DNA from: an uncultured SAR86 cluster bacterium
Lineage (GTDB): Bacteria; Pseudomonadota; Gammaproteobacteria; Magnimaribacterales; D2472
Assembly: GCA_902596165.1 (NCBI GenBank)
Contig: CACJSU010000008.1
Location: 1-60,772 of the forward strand
DNA: 60,772 nt
Direction of reading: 5' to 3'
Every line of letters starts with the position of its first letter. The first letter of the stretch is position 1. Shown here in pieces: positions 8,963 to 18,208 of this stretch. Position numbers and translations under genes: made by a program. Under the pieces are notes generated by a model. The model was not told the origin of the DNA. It saw only the letters and a list, made by a program, of their open reading frames with translations, and searched no databases.

Positions 8963-10384
8963 TTAGGTTATTTGCTTAAGAACCTTTTCAATATCGCCCT
9001 TATATGGCGGACGAATTGCAGATAGCAATTTATCAAACCGTGAACCAATTTGCTTATAAACTGCTTTAGCATTACTGAATGTCTTGAAGCCCTCTTCACC
9101 ATGATAGCTACCTATACCGGAAGGCCCAACACCACCAAAAGGTAAATCTTCTTGTTGTATATGACCTAATACATCATTTACGGTAACGCCGCCTGAAGAT
9201 GTCCTGGTTAGGACCTGATCTTCTTCTCCCTTGTTAGCCCCGAAATAATAAAGACCGAGAGGTTTATCATTTTTGTTTACATACGAAATAGTTTCATTGA
9301 TTTCAGTAAATTCTTTTATAGGTAATAGCGGACCAAAAATTTCTTCTTTCATAATTTCCATATCGTCAGTAGGATTCATGACAAGTGTAGGAGGTATTTT
9401 GAAAGCCTCTTGTTGAGAAAAATCTTCATTAGCAGGATTGATTTCATCAATTTCAGCACCTTTTTCTTTTGCATCACTTAACAATCCTTGCAAGCGATCA
9501 AAATGCTTTTGATTAACAATAGATGTGTAGTCATCGTTATGTTTTAAATCTGGATAAAAATCAGCTACAGCCTCTTTCATTCCTGAGACAAGCTCATCTT
9601 TTTTATCTGAATGAACCATTACATAGTCAGGAGCTAAACAAATTTGACCAGCATTCATTGTTTTGCCTAACATAATTCTTTTTGCTGCAATTGCACTATC
9701 AGCAGAATTACTGACAATTACCGGTGACTTACCGCCAAGCTCTAAGGTGACTGGAACTAAATTCTCAGAGGCAGCTTTCATGATATGTTTTGCTACTGCA
9801 CCACTGCCTGTGTATAGAAGATGATCAAATTTTTGTTGCGTAAATGTTGCACCAACATCAGGACCACCCAATATAGTTGCAAACTCTTCCTCATCAAAAG
9901 CTGAATCACATAATTCTTTCATTAAACTGGCAGATTGCTCAGTATACTCACTTGGCTTATGCATAATTTGATTGCCAGCCGCAAAGATAGAAGCCGCAGG
10001 AGAAAAAGTCAGGAACATAGGAAAATTCCATGGAGAAATCATACCCACTGTTCCAAGTGGCTCATAGTCAACTGAAGCTTTTGCACCTAAAAAACCAAGT
10101 GGAAAGTTAGCTTTTCTTTTAGATCCTGCCATCCACTTTTTTAAATTTTTCTTAGCATACTCAATACTTGGAATAATAGTATATACATCAGTCGCCATTG
10201 ATTGATTTTTAGATCTAACACCAAAGTCTTCATTGAGAGCATCAACAATTTTGTAACGATTGTCCATAATCAGTGTTTTCATTCGATTTAATCTATCAAT
10301 TCTTAAATCATAAGAAGGTGGACCATTTTTTATAAAAAAAGCTTTTTGTTTTTCTAGAATTGCTTGCATTTGTTGGTATTCCAT
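8963..10384 (-). CDS. Aldehyde dehydrogenase, coniferyl-aldehyde-dehydrogenase-like
   Basis: A 473-residue NAD(P)-dependent aldehyde dehydrogenase. Visible landmarks are P-W-N-F-P near residue 118, K-P-S-E near 143, catalytic base Glu215 in L-E-L-G-G-K-S-P, and nucleophile Cys249 in A-G-Q-I-C-L-A-P-D-Y. The Q-I-C-L-A-P-D-Y form and a short C-terminus match the class 3/coniferyl aldehyde dehydrogenase group that oxidises fatty or aromatic aldehydes. An AGGAG site lies 6 nt before the ATG. It precedes lolC/E by 5 bp, but a functional link is doubtful. Confidence 0.88.
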   Translation of the reverse strand: MEYQQMQAILEKQKAFFIKNGPPSYDLRIDRLNRMKTLIMDNRYKIVDALNEDFGVRSKNQSMATDVYTIIPSIEYAKKNLKKWMAGSKRKANFPLGFLGAKASVDYEPLGTVGMISPWNFPMFLTFSPAASIFAAGNQIMHKPSEYTEQSASLMKELCDSAFDEEEFATILGGPDVGATFTQQKFDHLLYTGSGAVAKHIMKAASENLVPVTLELGGKSPVIVSNSADSAIAAKRIMLGKTMNAGQICLAPDYVMVHSDKKDELVSGMKEAVADFYPDLKHNDDYTSIVNQKHFDRLQGLLSDAKEKGAEIDEINPANEDFSQQEAFKIPPTLVMNPTDDMEIMKEEIFGPLLPIKEFTEINETISYVNKNDKPLGLYYFGANKGEEDQVLTRTSSGGVTVNDVLGHIQQEDLPFGGVGPSGIGSYHGEEGFKTFSNAKAVYKQIGSRFDKLLSAIRPPYKGDIEKVLKQIT

Positions 10385-10453
10385 TTTTACTCCTTATCTA
10401 AAATATTTTAATAGTCTATCAGTTAAAGTTAGCTCTAAGTCAACTAGCTGTAA

Positions 10454-11332
10454 TTATGTAGACCTTTTCTGTTTATCTGAATCATTTGTTTTTTTAATCA
10501 TACTTCGAATATCAGACCAGTCATCTTCTGACATTTTAGAAAGCTGCGAGAAGGTTCCTCCGCCTGATAGATACTGAGCCCCATCAAGCGCAATTGTCTG
10601 CCCGGTTAAGTACTCACATCCATCAGCCATCAAAAAAGTTGCTAAATTTTGTAATTCACCCATTTTACCAACCCTGCCCATAGGAATTGTACTCATTGAG
10701 TTTGAGTCATCAAGATCGCCCTTTGGGCTTAACCTAGCCCAAGCTCCCTCTGTAGGAAATGGTCCTGGTGCAATAGCATTAATTCGAATTCCATGCGGCC
10801 CCCACTCCACAGCAAGTGACTTTGTCATAGTGTGAAGCGCAGATTTAGACATAGCTGAAGGCACAACAAATGGTGAACCTGTCCAAACCCAGGTAGCAAG
10901 TATTGATATGATCGAACCCTTAATGTTTTGCTCAAGCCACTTTTTTCCAACCGCATTGGTAACATAAAAAGTTCCATGGAAAACAATATTTGCAATAGCA
11001 TCAAAACCTCTAGCTGATAAATCTTTTGTTGGAGAAATAAAATTTCCTGCGGCATTGTTAACCAATCCATGAAGCGGACCTTCTTGAAATATGGAATCTA
11101 TAAAATCTTCAACATCTTGTGGTGATCGAATATCCAATGGTTGATATCGGACATTTGCTCCATATTTATCCTTAAATTGGTTAGCTGTTTCAACCAAGAC
11201 ACTTTCCCTTCTTCCGCAAATCACTAACTCAGCTCCATGTTTAACATAGTGCTCTGACATCTCTCTTCCCAAACCTGTACCGCCACCTGTAACTAATATT
11301 CTTTTGCCTTTTAAAATATCCTCTTTAAACAT
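10454..11332 (-). CDS. SDR family oxidoreductase, 2,4-dienoyl-CoA reductase (DECR1-like)
   Basis: A 292-residue SDR with the cofactor motif T-G-G-G-T-G-L-G near residues 15-22 and N-N-A-A-G near 93. The usual YxxxK is replaced by S-A-M-S-K (Ser159, Lys163), and the surrounding F-V-V-P-S-A and P-G-P-F-P-T-E-G-A patterns match animal mitochondrial DECR1, whose active site also has Ser at this position. It would reduce 2,4-dienoyl-CoA in unsaturated fatty acid oxidation. The start at 11332 is chosen because AAGGAT lies 7 nt upstream and hemH ends at 11341; a longer frame to 11380 would run into hemH. Confidence 0.82.
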   Translation of the reverse strand: MFKEDILKGKRILVTGGGTGLGREMSEHYVKHGAELVICGRRESVLVETANQFKDKYGANVRYQPLDIRSPQDVEDFIDSIFQEGPLHGLVNNAAGNFISPTKDLSARGFDAIANIVFHGTFYVTNAVGKKWLEQNIKGSIISILATWVWTGSPFVVPSAMSKSALHTMTKSLAVEWGPHGIRINAIAPGPFPTEGAWARLSPKGDLDDSNSMSTIPMGRVGKMGELQNLATFLMADGCEYLTGQTIALDGAQYLSGGGTFSQLSKMSEDDWSDIRSMIKKTNDSDKQKRST

Positions 11333-11340
11333 ATAAATCC

Positions 11341-12351
11341 TTATTTTGAGTTTGTTATATCTATAATAGCTTGAACCCAAGCATCTGAAAAATTTAATGA
11401 TGGAACATAATCCAATGTTTGACCGCCAGCCTTAATGAAAAGTTCTTCATATTCGTCCCCTATCTCGATAACAGTTTCAAGACAGTCGGAGGTAAATGCC
11501 GGTGAAAAAACAAGAACCTTCTTTATACCCTTAGCTGGAAGATTTTCTAAAACAACATCAGAAAAAGGCTCTAACCAGTTATTGGTTAATCTAGATTGAA
11601 AAGTAACCTCATACTGATCTCTTGAAAGTGATAATTTTTCTGCAATCAACTTTGAAGTCTCATAAACGGTAGCTTTATAACAGTAATAATTATCGTTGTT
11701 AATTTCATGCTCACAATTCTTACCATCACACTGATTATCAAAGTAAACCTTATTAACTTGAGAATTAGGCAAGCCATGATAGCTAAATATAACCTTATCA
11801 TAGTCAGATAGATCGAAGTCTTTTGCAGCATCCGCCCAAGCATCTATAAATGAAGGGTGATCATAATATTGTGAAATAAACTTAAATGATGGAATTACCC
11901 ACTCTCTTGAAAGTTTTTTTGAAACATCCTCAAAAACACTCCCTGAAGTTGCGGAGGCATAATGTGGAAAAAGAGGCAAAATGATTAGCTCTGAAGGATT
12001 TGTTTTTTTGATTTCACTGAGCGCGTGCTGAATACTGGGTTTTTGATATCGCATAGCATAAAAAACATTATATTTTTCTTGTTTTTGATTTAATTTATTT
12101 GTTAATTCTTCAGTATTCTTTAACAGCGGGGAGACTCCACCGGAAAGATCCCAAAGTTTTTTATAGATTTTGCCTGAACTAAATGATCTTATTGGACAAA
12201 TTATTAAGGTCACCAGAAAAAATCTAAATATATATGGAATATCTATGACTCTCCCATCCATCAAAAATTCTCTTAAATACTTAAATACATCTATGTATGA
12301 TGGAGAATCTGGGGTTCCTAAATTAATTAGTAATAACGCTGGTTTGTTCAT
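11341..12351 (-). CDS. hemH: Ferrochelatase HemH
   Basis: Inserts Fe2+ into protoporphyrin IX to make protoheme. The 336-residue protein begins L-L-I-N-L-G-T-P-D-S-P and contains F-S-Y-H-G-L-P (catalytic histidine) near residue 190, followed by the cysteine-bearing C-D-G-K-N-C segment, and F-S-P-A-F-T-S-D-C-L-E-T with the conserved glutamate near residue 280. All family landmarks are present. It overlaps the MFS gene end by 29 bp and is followed 8 bp later by the dienoyl-CoA reductase-like gene. Confidence 0.95.
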   Translation of the reverse strand: MNKPALLLINLGTPDSPSYIDVFKYLREFLMDGRVIDIPYIFRFFLVTLIICPIRSFSSGKIYKKLWDLSGGVSPLLKNTEELTNKLNQKQEKYNVFYAMRYQKPSIQHALSEIKKTNPSELIILPLFPHYASATSGSVFEDVSKKLSREWVIPSFKFISQYYDHPSFIDAWADAAKDFDLSDYDKVIFSYHGLPNSQVNKVYFDNQCDGKNCEHEINNDNYYCYKATVYETSKLIAEKLSLSRDQYEVTFQSRLTNNWLEPFSDVVLENLPAKGIKKVLVFSPAFTSDCLETVIEIGDEYEELFIKAGGQTLDYVPSLNFSDAWVQAIIDITNSK

Positions 12352-13528
12352 GATCTCTTAATAATGGATGCCCTATTATAAATAATAAGGAAATAAAACA
12401 CAGGAAGGCACTAAAAAAATATAAATACTGGGGCCCAAATTGGTATATGGGCATTGCAACTATTGGGGTTAAGACATGCCCTATTGGCATAACAGATCCT
12501 AAATATCCAGCAGCCTTTCCTTGGTTGTCTGGTGTTTGAGCTAGAGACAAAGATGACGCATTAGCAGGCCTGAACATACCTCCACCAAAGCCATTGATCA
12601 TCATGGCTAGGTAAAATAAAGCAATTGATGATGATAGCGCTGCCATGATATATGAAATAGTTATTAAAAAAGTGCCGTATATCAATAGTTTATTATTATC
12701 GATTGGCTTTAGATCTGTAAAAATATATTGACTTACGACTGTTGAAATAGAGAGAACAACAAAAGTTAAACTGATAACGAGAGGCAAATCTTGCTCATTA
12801 GAAAATACATCTGTTATAAAGAACCCTATAGATTGAAGCAATGATGCTTGGCAAAGAGACGACAATGCAGCTATAAGAAGAAATGGCCATACAGACTTAT
12901 CAGTATATGAAATCTTTGAAATAACTTTATCAACATTTATTTTGGGAAGAATGTGTTTAGGAAAGCTAATAAAAATTCCAATAGCCGCTGTAAAACCGCA
13001 AAAAGCAAAAACATAAAAAGGTAAGGTCTTAGAATATAAAAACAAAAATCCACCTATCATTGGGCCCATAATTGTTCCAATTAAAAAACTAGATTCTAGT
13101 CTTGCAAATTTTTTAGTTCGCTTCGATCTATCAGAAATATCTGCCATATAAGCAAAAGCTGCTGGCCTAGTCGCAGAACCAACCAAACCATTAATTAATC
13201 TTCCTAAAATCAATAAAGGTAAAAGAAATACAAGATCTAAGATATTTTGTTCTACGAGAAATAAAGGTGTGATTAAAGCAATAATTGAAACCGAATAGCC
13301 TATTAAACCTATGACTGCAATATTGCGTCTTCCATACTTATCAGATGCTCTACCCCAAGATGCACTTGTAATGGCCCAAGCAACAGCTGAAATTGAAAAG
13401 ATTGTTGATGTTTCTATAACCGATAAACCAAAATCTCTTGCTAATGGGGGGACTAAAACAAATGCGAAGGACTGACCTAAACCGACTGAAAATAAACCGA
13501 ACTTTAACCAGCTTGTAGCGTTATACAA
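12323..13528 (-). CDS. MFS transporter, drug-efflux-like
   Basis: A 401-residue protein with about twelve hydrophobic segments. The loop motif G-R-A-S-D-K-Y-G-R-R near residues 58-67 is the MFS motif A, and the F-x-x-x-G-G-x-x-x-P-A-N-A-S stretch lies in the second half. Resembles TetA/multidrug-type exporters, substrate unknown. The only plausible start is TTG at 13528, which has no clear ribosome binding site and overlaps the trpS stop by 8 bp, so translational coupling to trpS is likely. Confidence 0.82.
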   Translation of the reverse strand: MYNATSWLKFGLFSVGLGQSFAFVLVPPLARDFGLSVIETSTIFSISAVAWAITSASWGRASDKYGRRNIAVIGLIGYSVSIIALITPLFLVEQNILDLVFLLPLLILGRLINGLVGSATRPAAFAYMADISDRSKRTKKFARLESSFLIGTIMGPMIGGFLFLYSKTLPFYVFAFCGFTAAIGIFISFPKHILPKINVDKVISKISYTDKSVWPFLLIAALSSLCQASLLQSIGFFITDVFSNEQDLPLVISLTFVVLSISTVVSQYIFTDLKPIDNNKLLIYGTFLITISYIMAALSSSIALFYLAMMINGFGGGMFRPANASSLSLAQTPDNQGKAAGYLGSVMPIGHVLTPIVAMPIYQFGPQYLYFFSAFLCFISLLFIIGHPLLRDHEQTSVITN

Positions 13529-14519
13529 TTTTTGAGATGCCTACAGCCTCACGTAACTTACCAACAAGTTCTTGAGCTTGCGGCCGAACTTTTTTAGCTC
13601 CATCTGAAAATAAGTCATTTAAAAGATCTGGTTTGTTTTGTAATTCAAAATATTTTTCTCTAATGGGCATGATTTCGTCATTGATGACAGAAAATAAATC
13701 TTTTTTAACATCGCCCCAAGCAATACCATCCGAGTATGATTGCTTCATATTCACAATCTGCTCATTGGTTGCAAAAAATGAATATAACTGAAAAAGAGTG
13801 CAAGATTTATGGTCTTTAGGTTCACCAGGCTCCAATGAGTTTGTAATTATTTTAGCAATAGATTTTTGCAGGACTTTTTCTGAACATAAAAAAGGAATTA
13901 TATTTTTATATGACTTACTCATTTTTCTTCCATCTATTCCTGGTACAGATATTTCATTTTGTATCAAAGCCTCTGGAAGAGTTAATAGATTTGAATATGT
14001 ATGATTAAACTTTCCTGCAATATCTCGAGCCATCTCCATATGTTGAGCCTGGTCTGGCCCAACAGGAACATGGGTAGCATTAAAGATCAATATATCTGCA
14101 GCCATTAGAACAGGATAGGAAAAAAGACCCATATTAATTGCTCTATCGTCATCATCTCCAGCTTGAGAATTTTCAGCAACCAGAGATTTATATGCATGCG
14201 CTCGATTTAGTAAACCCTTTGCGGCACTGCAATTCAAAATCCATGTTAATTCATGAACTTCAGGTATATCAGATTGCCTGTAAAAATGAGATTTTTTTGG
14301 GTCTAACCCAGAAGATAGCCATGCTAGAGCAACATTTTTAACACTTGTTTCTATTTCACTGGAGTCTGTTTGCTTTATTAAGGCATGATAATCTGCAAGA
14401 AAAAAATACGATTCATTATCAGGAGCTACCAATTCTAAGGCAGGCTTAATAGCACCTAAATAATTTCCTATATGGGGAGTACCAGTTGTTGTAATTCCTG
14501 TTAAAATTCTTTTTTTCAT
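13521..14519 (-). CDS. trpS: Tryptophanyl-tRNA synthetase TrpS
   Basis: A 332-residue class Ic synthetase that charges tRNA-Trp. The HIGH-type motif is P-H-I-G-N-Y near residue 14, A-D-I-L-I-F and P-V-G-x-D-Q near 130-145, and the second signature is K-M-S-K-S near 190, all canonical for bacterial TrpS. The start is placed at 14519 because the protein then begins M-K-K-R-I-L-T-G, as in the family; the 22 codons further upstream are not conserved-looking. A TATAAT sits about 10 nt upstream, so the leader may be only a few bases long. Confidence 0.94.
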   Translation of the reverse strand: MKKRILTGITTTGTPHIGNYLGAIKPALELVAPDNESYFFLADYHALIKQTDSSEIETSVKNVALAWLSSGLDPKKSHFYRQSDIPEVHELTWILNCSAAKGLLNRAHAYKSLVAENSQAGDDDDRAINMGLFSYPVLMAADILIFNATHVPVGPDQAQHMEMARDIAGKFNHTYSNLLTLPEALIQNEISVPGIDGRKMSKSYKNIIPFLCSEKVLQKSIAKIITNSLEPGEPKDHKSCTLFQLYSFFATNEQIVNMKQSYSDGIAWGDVKKDLFSVINDEIMPIREKYFELQNKPDLLNDLFSDGAKKVRPQAQELVGKLREAVGISKIV

Positions 14520-14529
14520 TTGAAAGACA

Positions 14530-14535
14530 ATTATA
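14530..14535 (-). promoter_or_regulatory. Candidate -10 box for trpS
   Basis: Perfect TATAAT on the minus strand, 10 nt before the trpS ATG, in a 35-bp divergent intergenic region. Predicted transcription start would leave a leader of about 3-4 nt. The same AT core read on the plus strand gives TATAAA for the divergent DUF349 gene. No convincing -35 was seen. Confidence 0.4.
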
Positions 14536-14554
14536 AACATCAAAAGAAAGTATT

Positions 14555-15985
14555 GTGGAAACTCATAAAATTTTATTTGAATCATTAGATAAGGCTGAAA
14601 AGCATTTTGAGGCTGGTGAAATTCGCTTAGCTCAAAAAATTGTTAATGAAGTCTCTAGATCGATGAAAGCTGAAGGAAAGGTTCCAAACAAACTCAGACA
14701 CAGATTTAACTTTATGTCAGCTCAATCTAGATACTTTAATGATATTTCGTCTTTTGCGACGAACCCAAAAAGAAATGAAATCATCAAGGATATTGAATCT
14801 CTGATAGCTAATCCTCATGAAAATCCTAAAAAACAAGCACATGAAATTCATAGTCTGCAAACCAAATGGCAATTATTAGACCAGTCATCAAAACCCGCAG
14901 GTCGTGAACAATGGATTGCTTTTAAAGAGCTGACAGACAAAGCTTGGATACCTTGTGCTGAGTATTACGATGAATTAAAGAAAATAAAAATTTCAAATGC
15001 TAAACAAAGAGAAAATATAATCCAGTCACTTACCCAATACTCAAGCAGTTATTCGGATAAATGGCCTGGATTAATTGAAATGAGTAAATTTTTAAGCAAA
15101 ACCTTTAAAGAATGGCAAAGCTTTGCTCCAGTTTTAGATGAAGATTTCATAAAACTCAAAGCAGCATACCAAGAAGCAAGAAAACCTATAAATAATGCAA
15201 TAAAAGAACAAGAAACCAAAAACTATAAGATCAAGGAATCATTGATCGAAAAGGTAAAACTAATTAATGATGAAGATGCTCAATCTTGCATCCAAAAATA
15301 TCAAAAAATTAAACGTGAGTATCAAAATACAGGGCCAGCTGGCAAGAAAAATGAGCCAATACTGTGGAAAAAATTAAATGCGGCGGCTGATAGATTTTAT
15401 GAAGCAGATAAAGCTTTAATGAATGATGAGCTTAATATAATTAGTGACCTTGCTAGTCAACTGCAAAACGATGACTGCTCAATTCAAGATATAAAAGAAA
15501 AAATTGGGGAACTCAATAAAACAAGAAAGTCATCTGAATTTGCAAAACTGCAAAAAGCTATTAAAAGCTATGAGAACAAAAAAATTGACGAGCTTAATGC
15601 TGAAAAGATTAATATTTATCAAAATTTATTAAATCTATTAAATACATCTGATGAAGGCAATGCAATTATCCATAAAGAAATATTTAGAGCTTTAAAAAAA
15701 CCAAACTATAAAGGCGACAAAGATTGCTTGCTTGAATGCACCGTTCAACTTGAGTTACTAGCTAAAATTGACCCTCCTGCATCGGATAAACTTATTAAAC
15801 AAAAACTAGCACTAGAGATGCTACAGAATAAATTCTCTGGTCAAAAAAATATCAATGATCAGATCAAAGATTTATTGATTAATTTTATAAATAACCTTCA
15901 ATCAAATAAAGTTAACGCAAGTGAAAAGAAGCTATGGAAAAGAATCTGTAATGCTTTGAGCGAATTAGCTAATTACCTTCCTTAG
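14555..15985 (+). CDS. DUF349 domain-containing protein
   Basis: A 476-residue, very lysine- and glutamate-rich, largely helical soluble protein. It has repeated W-x-x-L-x-x-x-A-x-x-F/Y segments (W-K-K-L-N-A-A-A-D-R-F-Y near 275 is clearest) typical of DUF349 helical repeats. Function is not established; related proteins are long coiled-coil-like cytosolic proteins. The start is GTG at 14555, preceded by a weak AAGAAAG purine tract; no better start exists nearby. Its 3' end overlaps the convergent MATE gene by 17 bp. Confidence 0.72.
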   Translation: METHKILFESLDKAEKHFEAGEIRLAQKIVNEVSRSMKAEGKVPNKLRHRFNFMSAQSRYFNDISSFATNPKRNEIIKDIESLIANPHENPKKQAHEIHSLQTKWQLLDQSSKPAGREQWIAFKELTDKAWIPCAEYYDELKKIKISNAKQRENIIQSLTQYSSSYSDKWPGLIEMSKFLSKTFKEWQSFAPVLDEDFIKLKAAYQEARKPINNAIKEQETKNYKIKESLIEKVKLINDEDAQSCIQKYQKIKREYQNTGPAGKKNEPILWKKLNAAADRFYEADKALMNDELNIISDLASQLQNDDCSIQDIKEKIGELNKTRKSSEFAKLQKAIKSYENKKIDELNAEKINIYQNLLNLLNTSDEGNAIIHKEIFRALKKPNYKGDKDCLLECTVQLELLAKIDPPASDKLIKQKLALEMLQNKFSGQKNINDQIKDLLINFINNLQSNKVNASEKKLWKRICNALSELANYLP

Positions 15986-17330
15986 CCTTCATAACTGTCA
16001 TCCATCTATCAGATCTGAATCTAGCGATATAGAGGAACCCTTTCACAACATAATCTGCTACAAGTGTTGAGAATATAATCTCAATTCTTGCATCAAGCAA
16101 AAAGAAAATTAAAGCAAGAAATACTCTAATAAATAATAAGCAGGTTAATGTAATTGCAAGTGGAGTTTTGGTATCACCTGCTCCTCTTAGAGCTCCTCCA
16201 AGAGAAAATTCAATAGCCATAAGAGGCTGCATTGATCCAAGCAACCAGATAAAAATGACTGTTAAGCGCACAACCTCGTCATTATCAATCATAAACCTAG
16301 CCAAGGGTTCAGCAAAAATAGTGATAACTACACCAAAAAACGTCATTGAAATAATTGATAGACGCATTGCTCCCCAGCCGGCGCGCCTTGCTTGATCTTG
16401 GTTTTTTGCACCTAAATGTTGACCAACAAGAGTTGCGCCCGCAATTGAAAAGCCAAATCCAATAACAAATGAAAAAGATAGTATCTGCACTCCAATTCCA
16501 TATGCTGCATAAGCTTCAGTTCCATAGTAAGCGACCAAAATAAGGAATGCTGTTATACCTATTTGGAAAACTACTTGCTCAAGGGCTGCAGGCAAACCTA
16601 CCTTAAAAATCTCTTTAATTCTTATGATATCAAGATCAAATATAGAAAAATATTGAACAGGTAACTGATTTGAAAGCCAAAAAACTATTAATAATGAGGC
16701 TCCTATAACGAAAGATACGCCATTTCCATATGCTGCTCCAAGCACCCCAAAATTTGGAAATCCCAGCCAGCCATTAACAAAAACTAACATAAAAAATATT
16801 GCAAATAAGTTCATGATTAGTCCAATAAACAATGGGGTTTTAACATCTCCAACCGCTCTTAATGCTGTAATAAGTGCTATTCCACATCCAAAAGCTATGT
16901 AAAATGGTGATATAGCTTTGAGATATTGATTAGAAAGCACAAGCGCTTGATCTTTTAAACCAAAAAATCTCACCAATGGCTCTGCAAGTTGCCAGATACA
17001 TATTGCTGATATTAAGGATAAGAACAATACTAACTGAAGTGTTCTAGTCAGAAAAATTCCTGCTTCTAGCTTATTATCTGCCCCCCAATTTCTAGCAATA
17101 AGTGCTGTTGAACCTGCCAAAACACCAGTAAGAATGGCCTGTAAAATAAATGTAACTCTTTGACCTGTTACTGCTGCTGCAATTGCATCTGGTCCGAGAT
17201 TGCCGACAACTTTAATGGCAATAATTGAGCTTGTTGCGTAAAACAGATTGGTTATTATAGACGGCCAAGCTAGTGTCCAAACACCCATTGAGCCCCTTGG
17301 GATTTTTACTCCCCCGTCTAAAACTTCCAA
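15969..17330 (-). CDS. MATE family efflux transporter
   Basis: A 453-residue protein with about twelve hydrophobic segments and the MATE landmarks: L-A-W-P-S-I-I-T-N-L at the first helix, an A-L-E-Q-V-V-F-Q segment opening the second half, and G-A-x-R-G-A-G-D-T-K-T-P-L near residue 395. Exports cationic drugs or metabolites using Na+ or H+. The start may be TTG at 17330 (AAGGAG 9 nt upstream) or ATG at 17288 (GGGG close upstream). It lies 3 bp after a small membrane gene and downstream of a TetR regulator that may control it. Confidence 0.9.
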   Translation of the reverse strand: MEVLDGGVKIPRGSMGVWTLAWPSIITNLFYATSSIIAIKVVGNLGPDAIAAAVTGQRVTFILQAILTGVLAGSTALIARNWGADNKLEAGIFLTRTLQLVLFLSLISAICIWQLAEPLVRFFGLKDQALVLSNQYLKAISPFYIAFGCGIALITALRAVGDVKTPLFIGLIMNLFAIFFMLVFVNGWLGFPNFGVLGAAYGNGVSFVIGASLLIVFWLSNQLPVQYFSIFDLDIIRIKEIFKVGLPAALEQVVFQIGITAFLILVAYYGTEAYAAYGIGVQILSFSFVIGFGFSIAGATLVGQHLGAKNQDQARRAGWGAMRLSIISMTFFGVVITIFAEPLARFMIDNDEVVRLTVIFIWLLGSMQPLMAIEFSLGGALRGAGDTKTPLAITLTCLLFIRVFLALIFFLLDARIEIIFSTLVADYVVKGFLYIARFRSDRWMTVMKAKEGN

Positions 17331-17333
17331 ATA

Positions 17334-17579
17334 TTAAGACTCCTTGATTGAGCCAAGATAGATGACTCCGAAAATAAGAGTCATTGAAAATGCAACAAAT
17401 GGAGAATCTTTAGAATTGAGTATCTTATTTCTATAAATTACACACTCTATTAAGTGAGCAAAAAATAACAAATAGAATACTCCTGATGCTACATAAAAAA
17501 TCCAACCATTAAATGGTTCAAATAAATTGACAATTCCAAATGCCCAAAGGATTAACGTAATTATATGTGGAGCTTTCAT
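17334..17579 (-). CDS. Small membrane protein, possibly DUF1145
   Basis: An 81-residue protein with three hydrophobic segments (about residues 5-18, 24-43 and 59-77), with N-P-F/E-P-F-type residues between the first two and a H-L-I-E-C after the second. The size and topology resemble DUF1145 (YhhL-like) proteins, but I am not sure of the family. Its start codon shares bases with the tetR stop, and it ends 3 bp before the MATE start, so it belongs to that operon. Confidence 0.6.
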   Translation of the reverse strand: MKAPHIITLILWAFGIVNLFEPFNGWIFYVASGVFYLLFFAHLIECVIYRNKILNSKDSPFVAFSMTLIFGVIYLGSIKES

Positions 17580-18178
17580 TAAAGCCTTTGAAAGTTTGTT
17601 GAATACATTCTTTCAATCATTTTTTCAATAAATGGTTGAATCTGTGCGTATGATTCATTGTCTGTAATTGCATACCATTGATGCAGGTAAAACAATGATC
17701 CGAAAAGAAAATTACGATACTCATCAGGATTCCCAAAAATCATAGAACCATCACTTTGGCCATTTTTAAACCAACTTGTCCAAATTTTATACTGATTGGC
17801 TTCATTAGATTTTATCATGTCATATTTTGCAAATTCAGAAAGCGATTTTGGAAGTTGCATTAAGAGTGTGAGGCCATTAATAGCCATAGCTTTATTTGTA
17901 TAAGTTTTAATCTTCTCTAAATGATTTACATCCATGTTATTTATGGATCCGATTAATCTATCAAGCTGTGATTGAATAGAAAGAATGACCTCAATAAATA
18001 GATCGCCTTTACTTGAAAAATAATAGTAAATAGATTTATCAGTTAAACCTAAAGACTTGGTTATCTGCTCAAGCTTTGTGTTGTGATAGCCATGTTTTGA
18101 AAATATCGAAACAGCAGAGTCAAGAATTAAATCTTTTTTCTTAATTCGCTTTGGAGTATTTTTGCTATTTAATTCCAT
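17579..18178 (-). CDS. TetR/AcrR family transcriptional regulator
   Basis: A 199-residue repressor-type protein. Residues ~14-60 form the TetR helix-turn-helix: I-L-D-S-A-V-S-I-F-S-K-H-G-Y-H then the recognition part L-T-D-K-S-I-Y-Y-Y-F-S-S-K-G-D-L-F. The C-terminal ligand domain is unassignable. It lies between an MFS symporter gene (30 bp upstream) and the DUF1145-like/MATE genes (1-bp overlap), so it probably regulates one or both transporters; I found no clear palindromic operator in the 30-bp gap. Confidence 0.88.
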   Translation of the reverse strand: MELNSKNTPKRIKKKDLILDSAVSIFSKHGYHNTKLEQITKSLGLTDKSIYYYFSSKGDLFIEVILSIQSQLDRLIGSINNMDVNHLEKIKTYTNKAMAINGLTLLMQLPKSLSEFAKYDMIKSNEANQYKIWTSWFKNGQSDGSMIFGNPDEYRNFLFGSLFYLHQWYAITDNESYAQIQPFIEKMIERMYSTNFQRL

Positions 18179-18208
18179 TGTGATTAATTATAAAACCTTG
18201 TTAATAAA

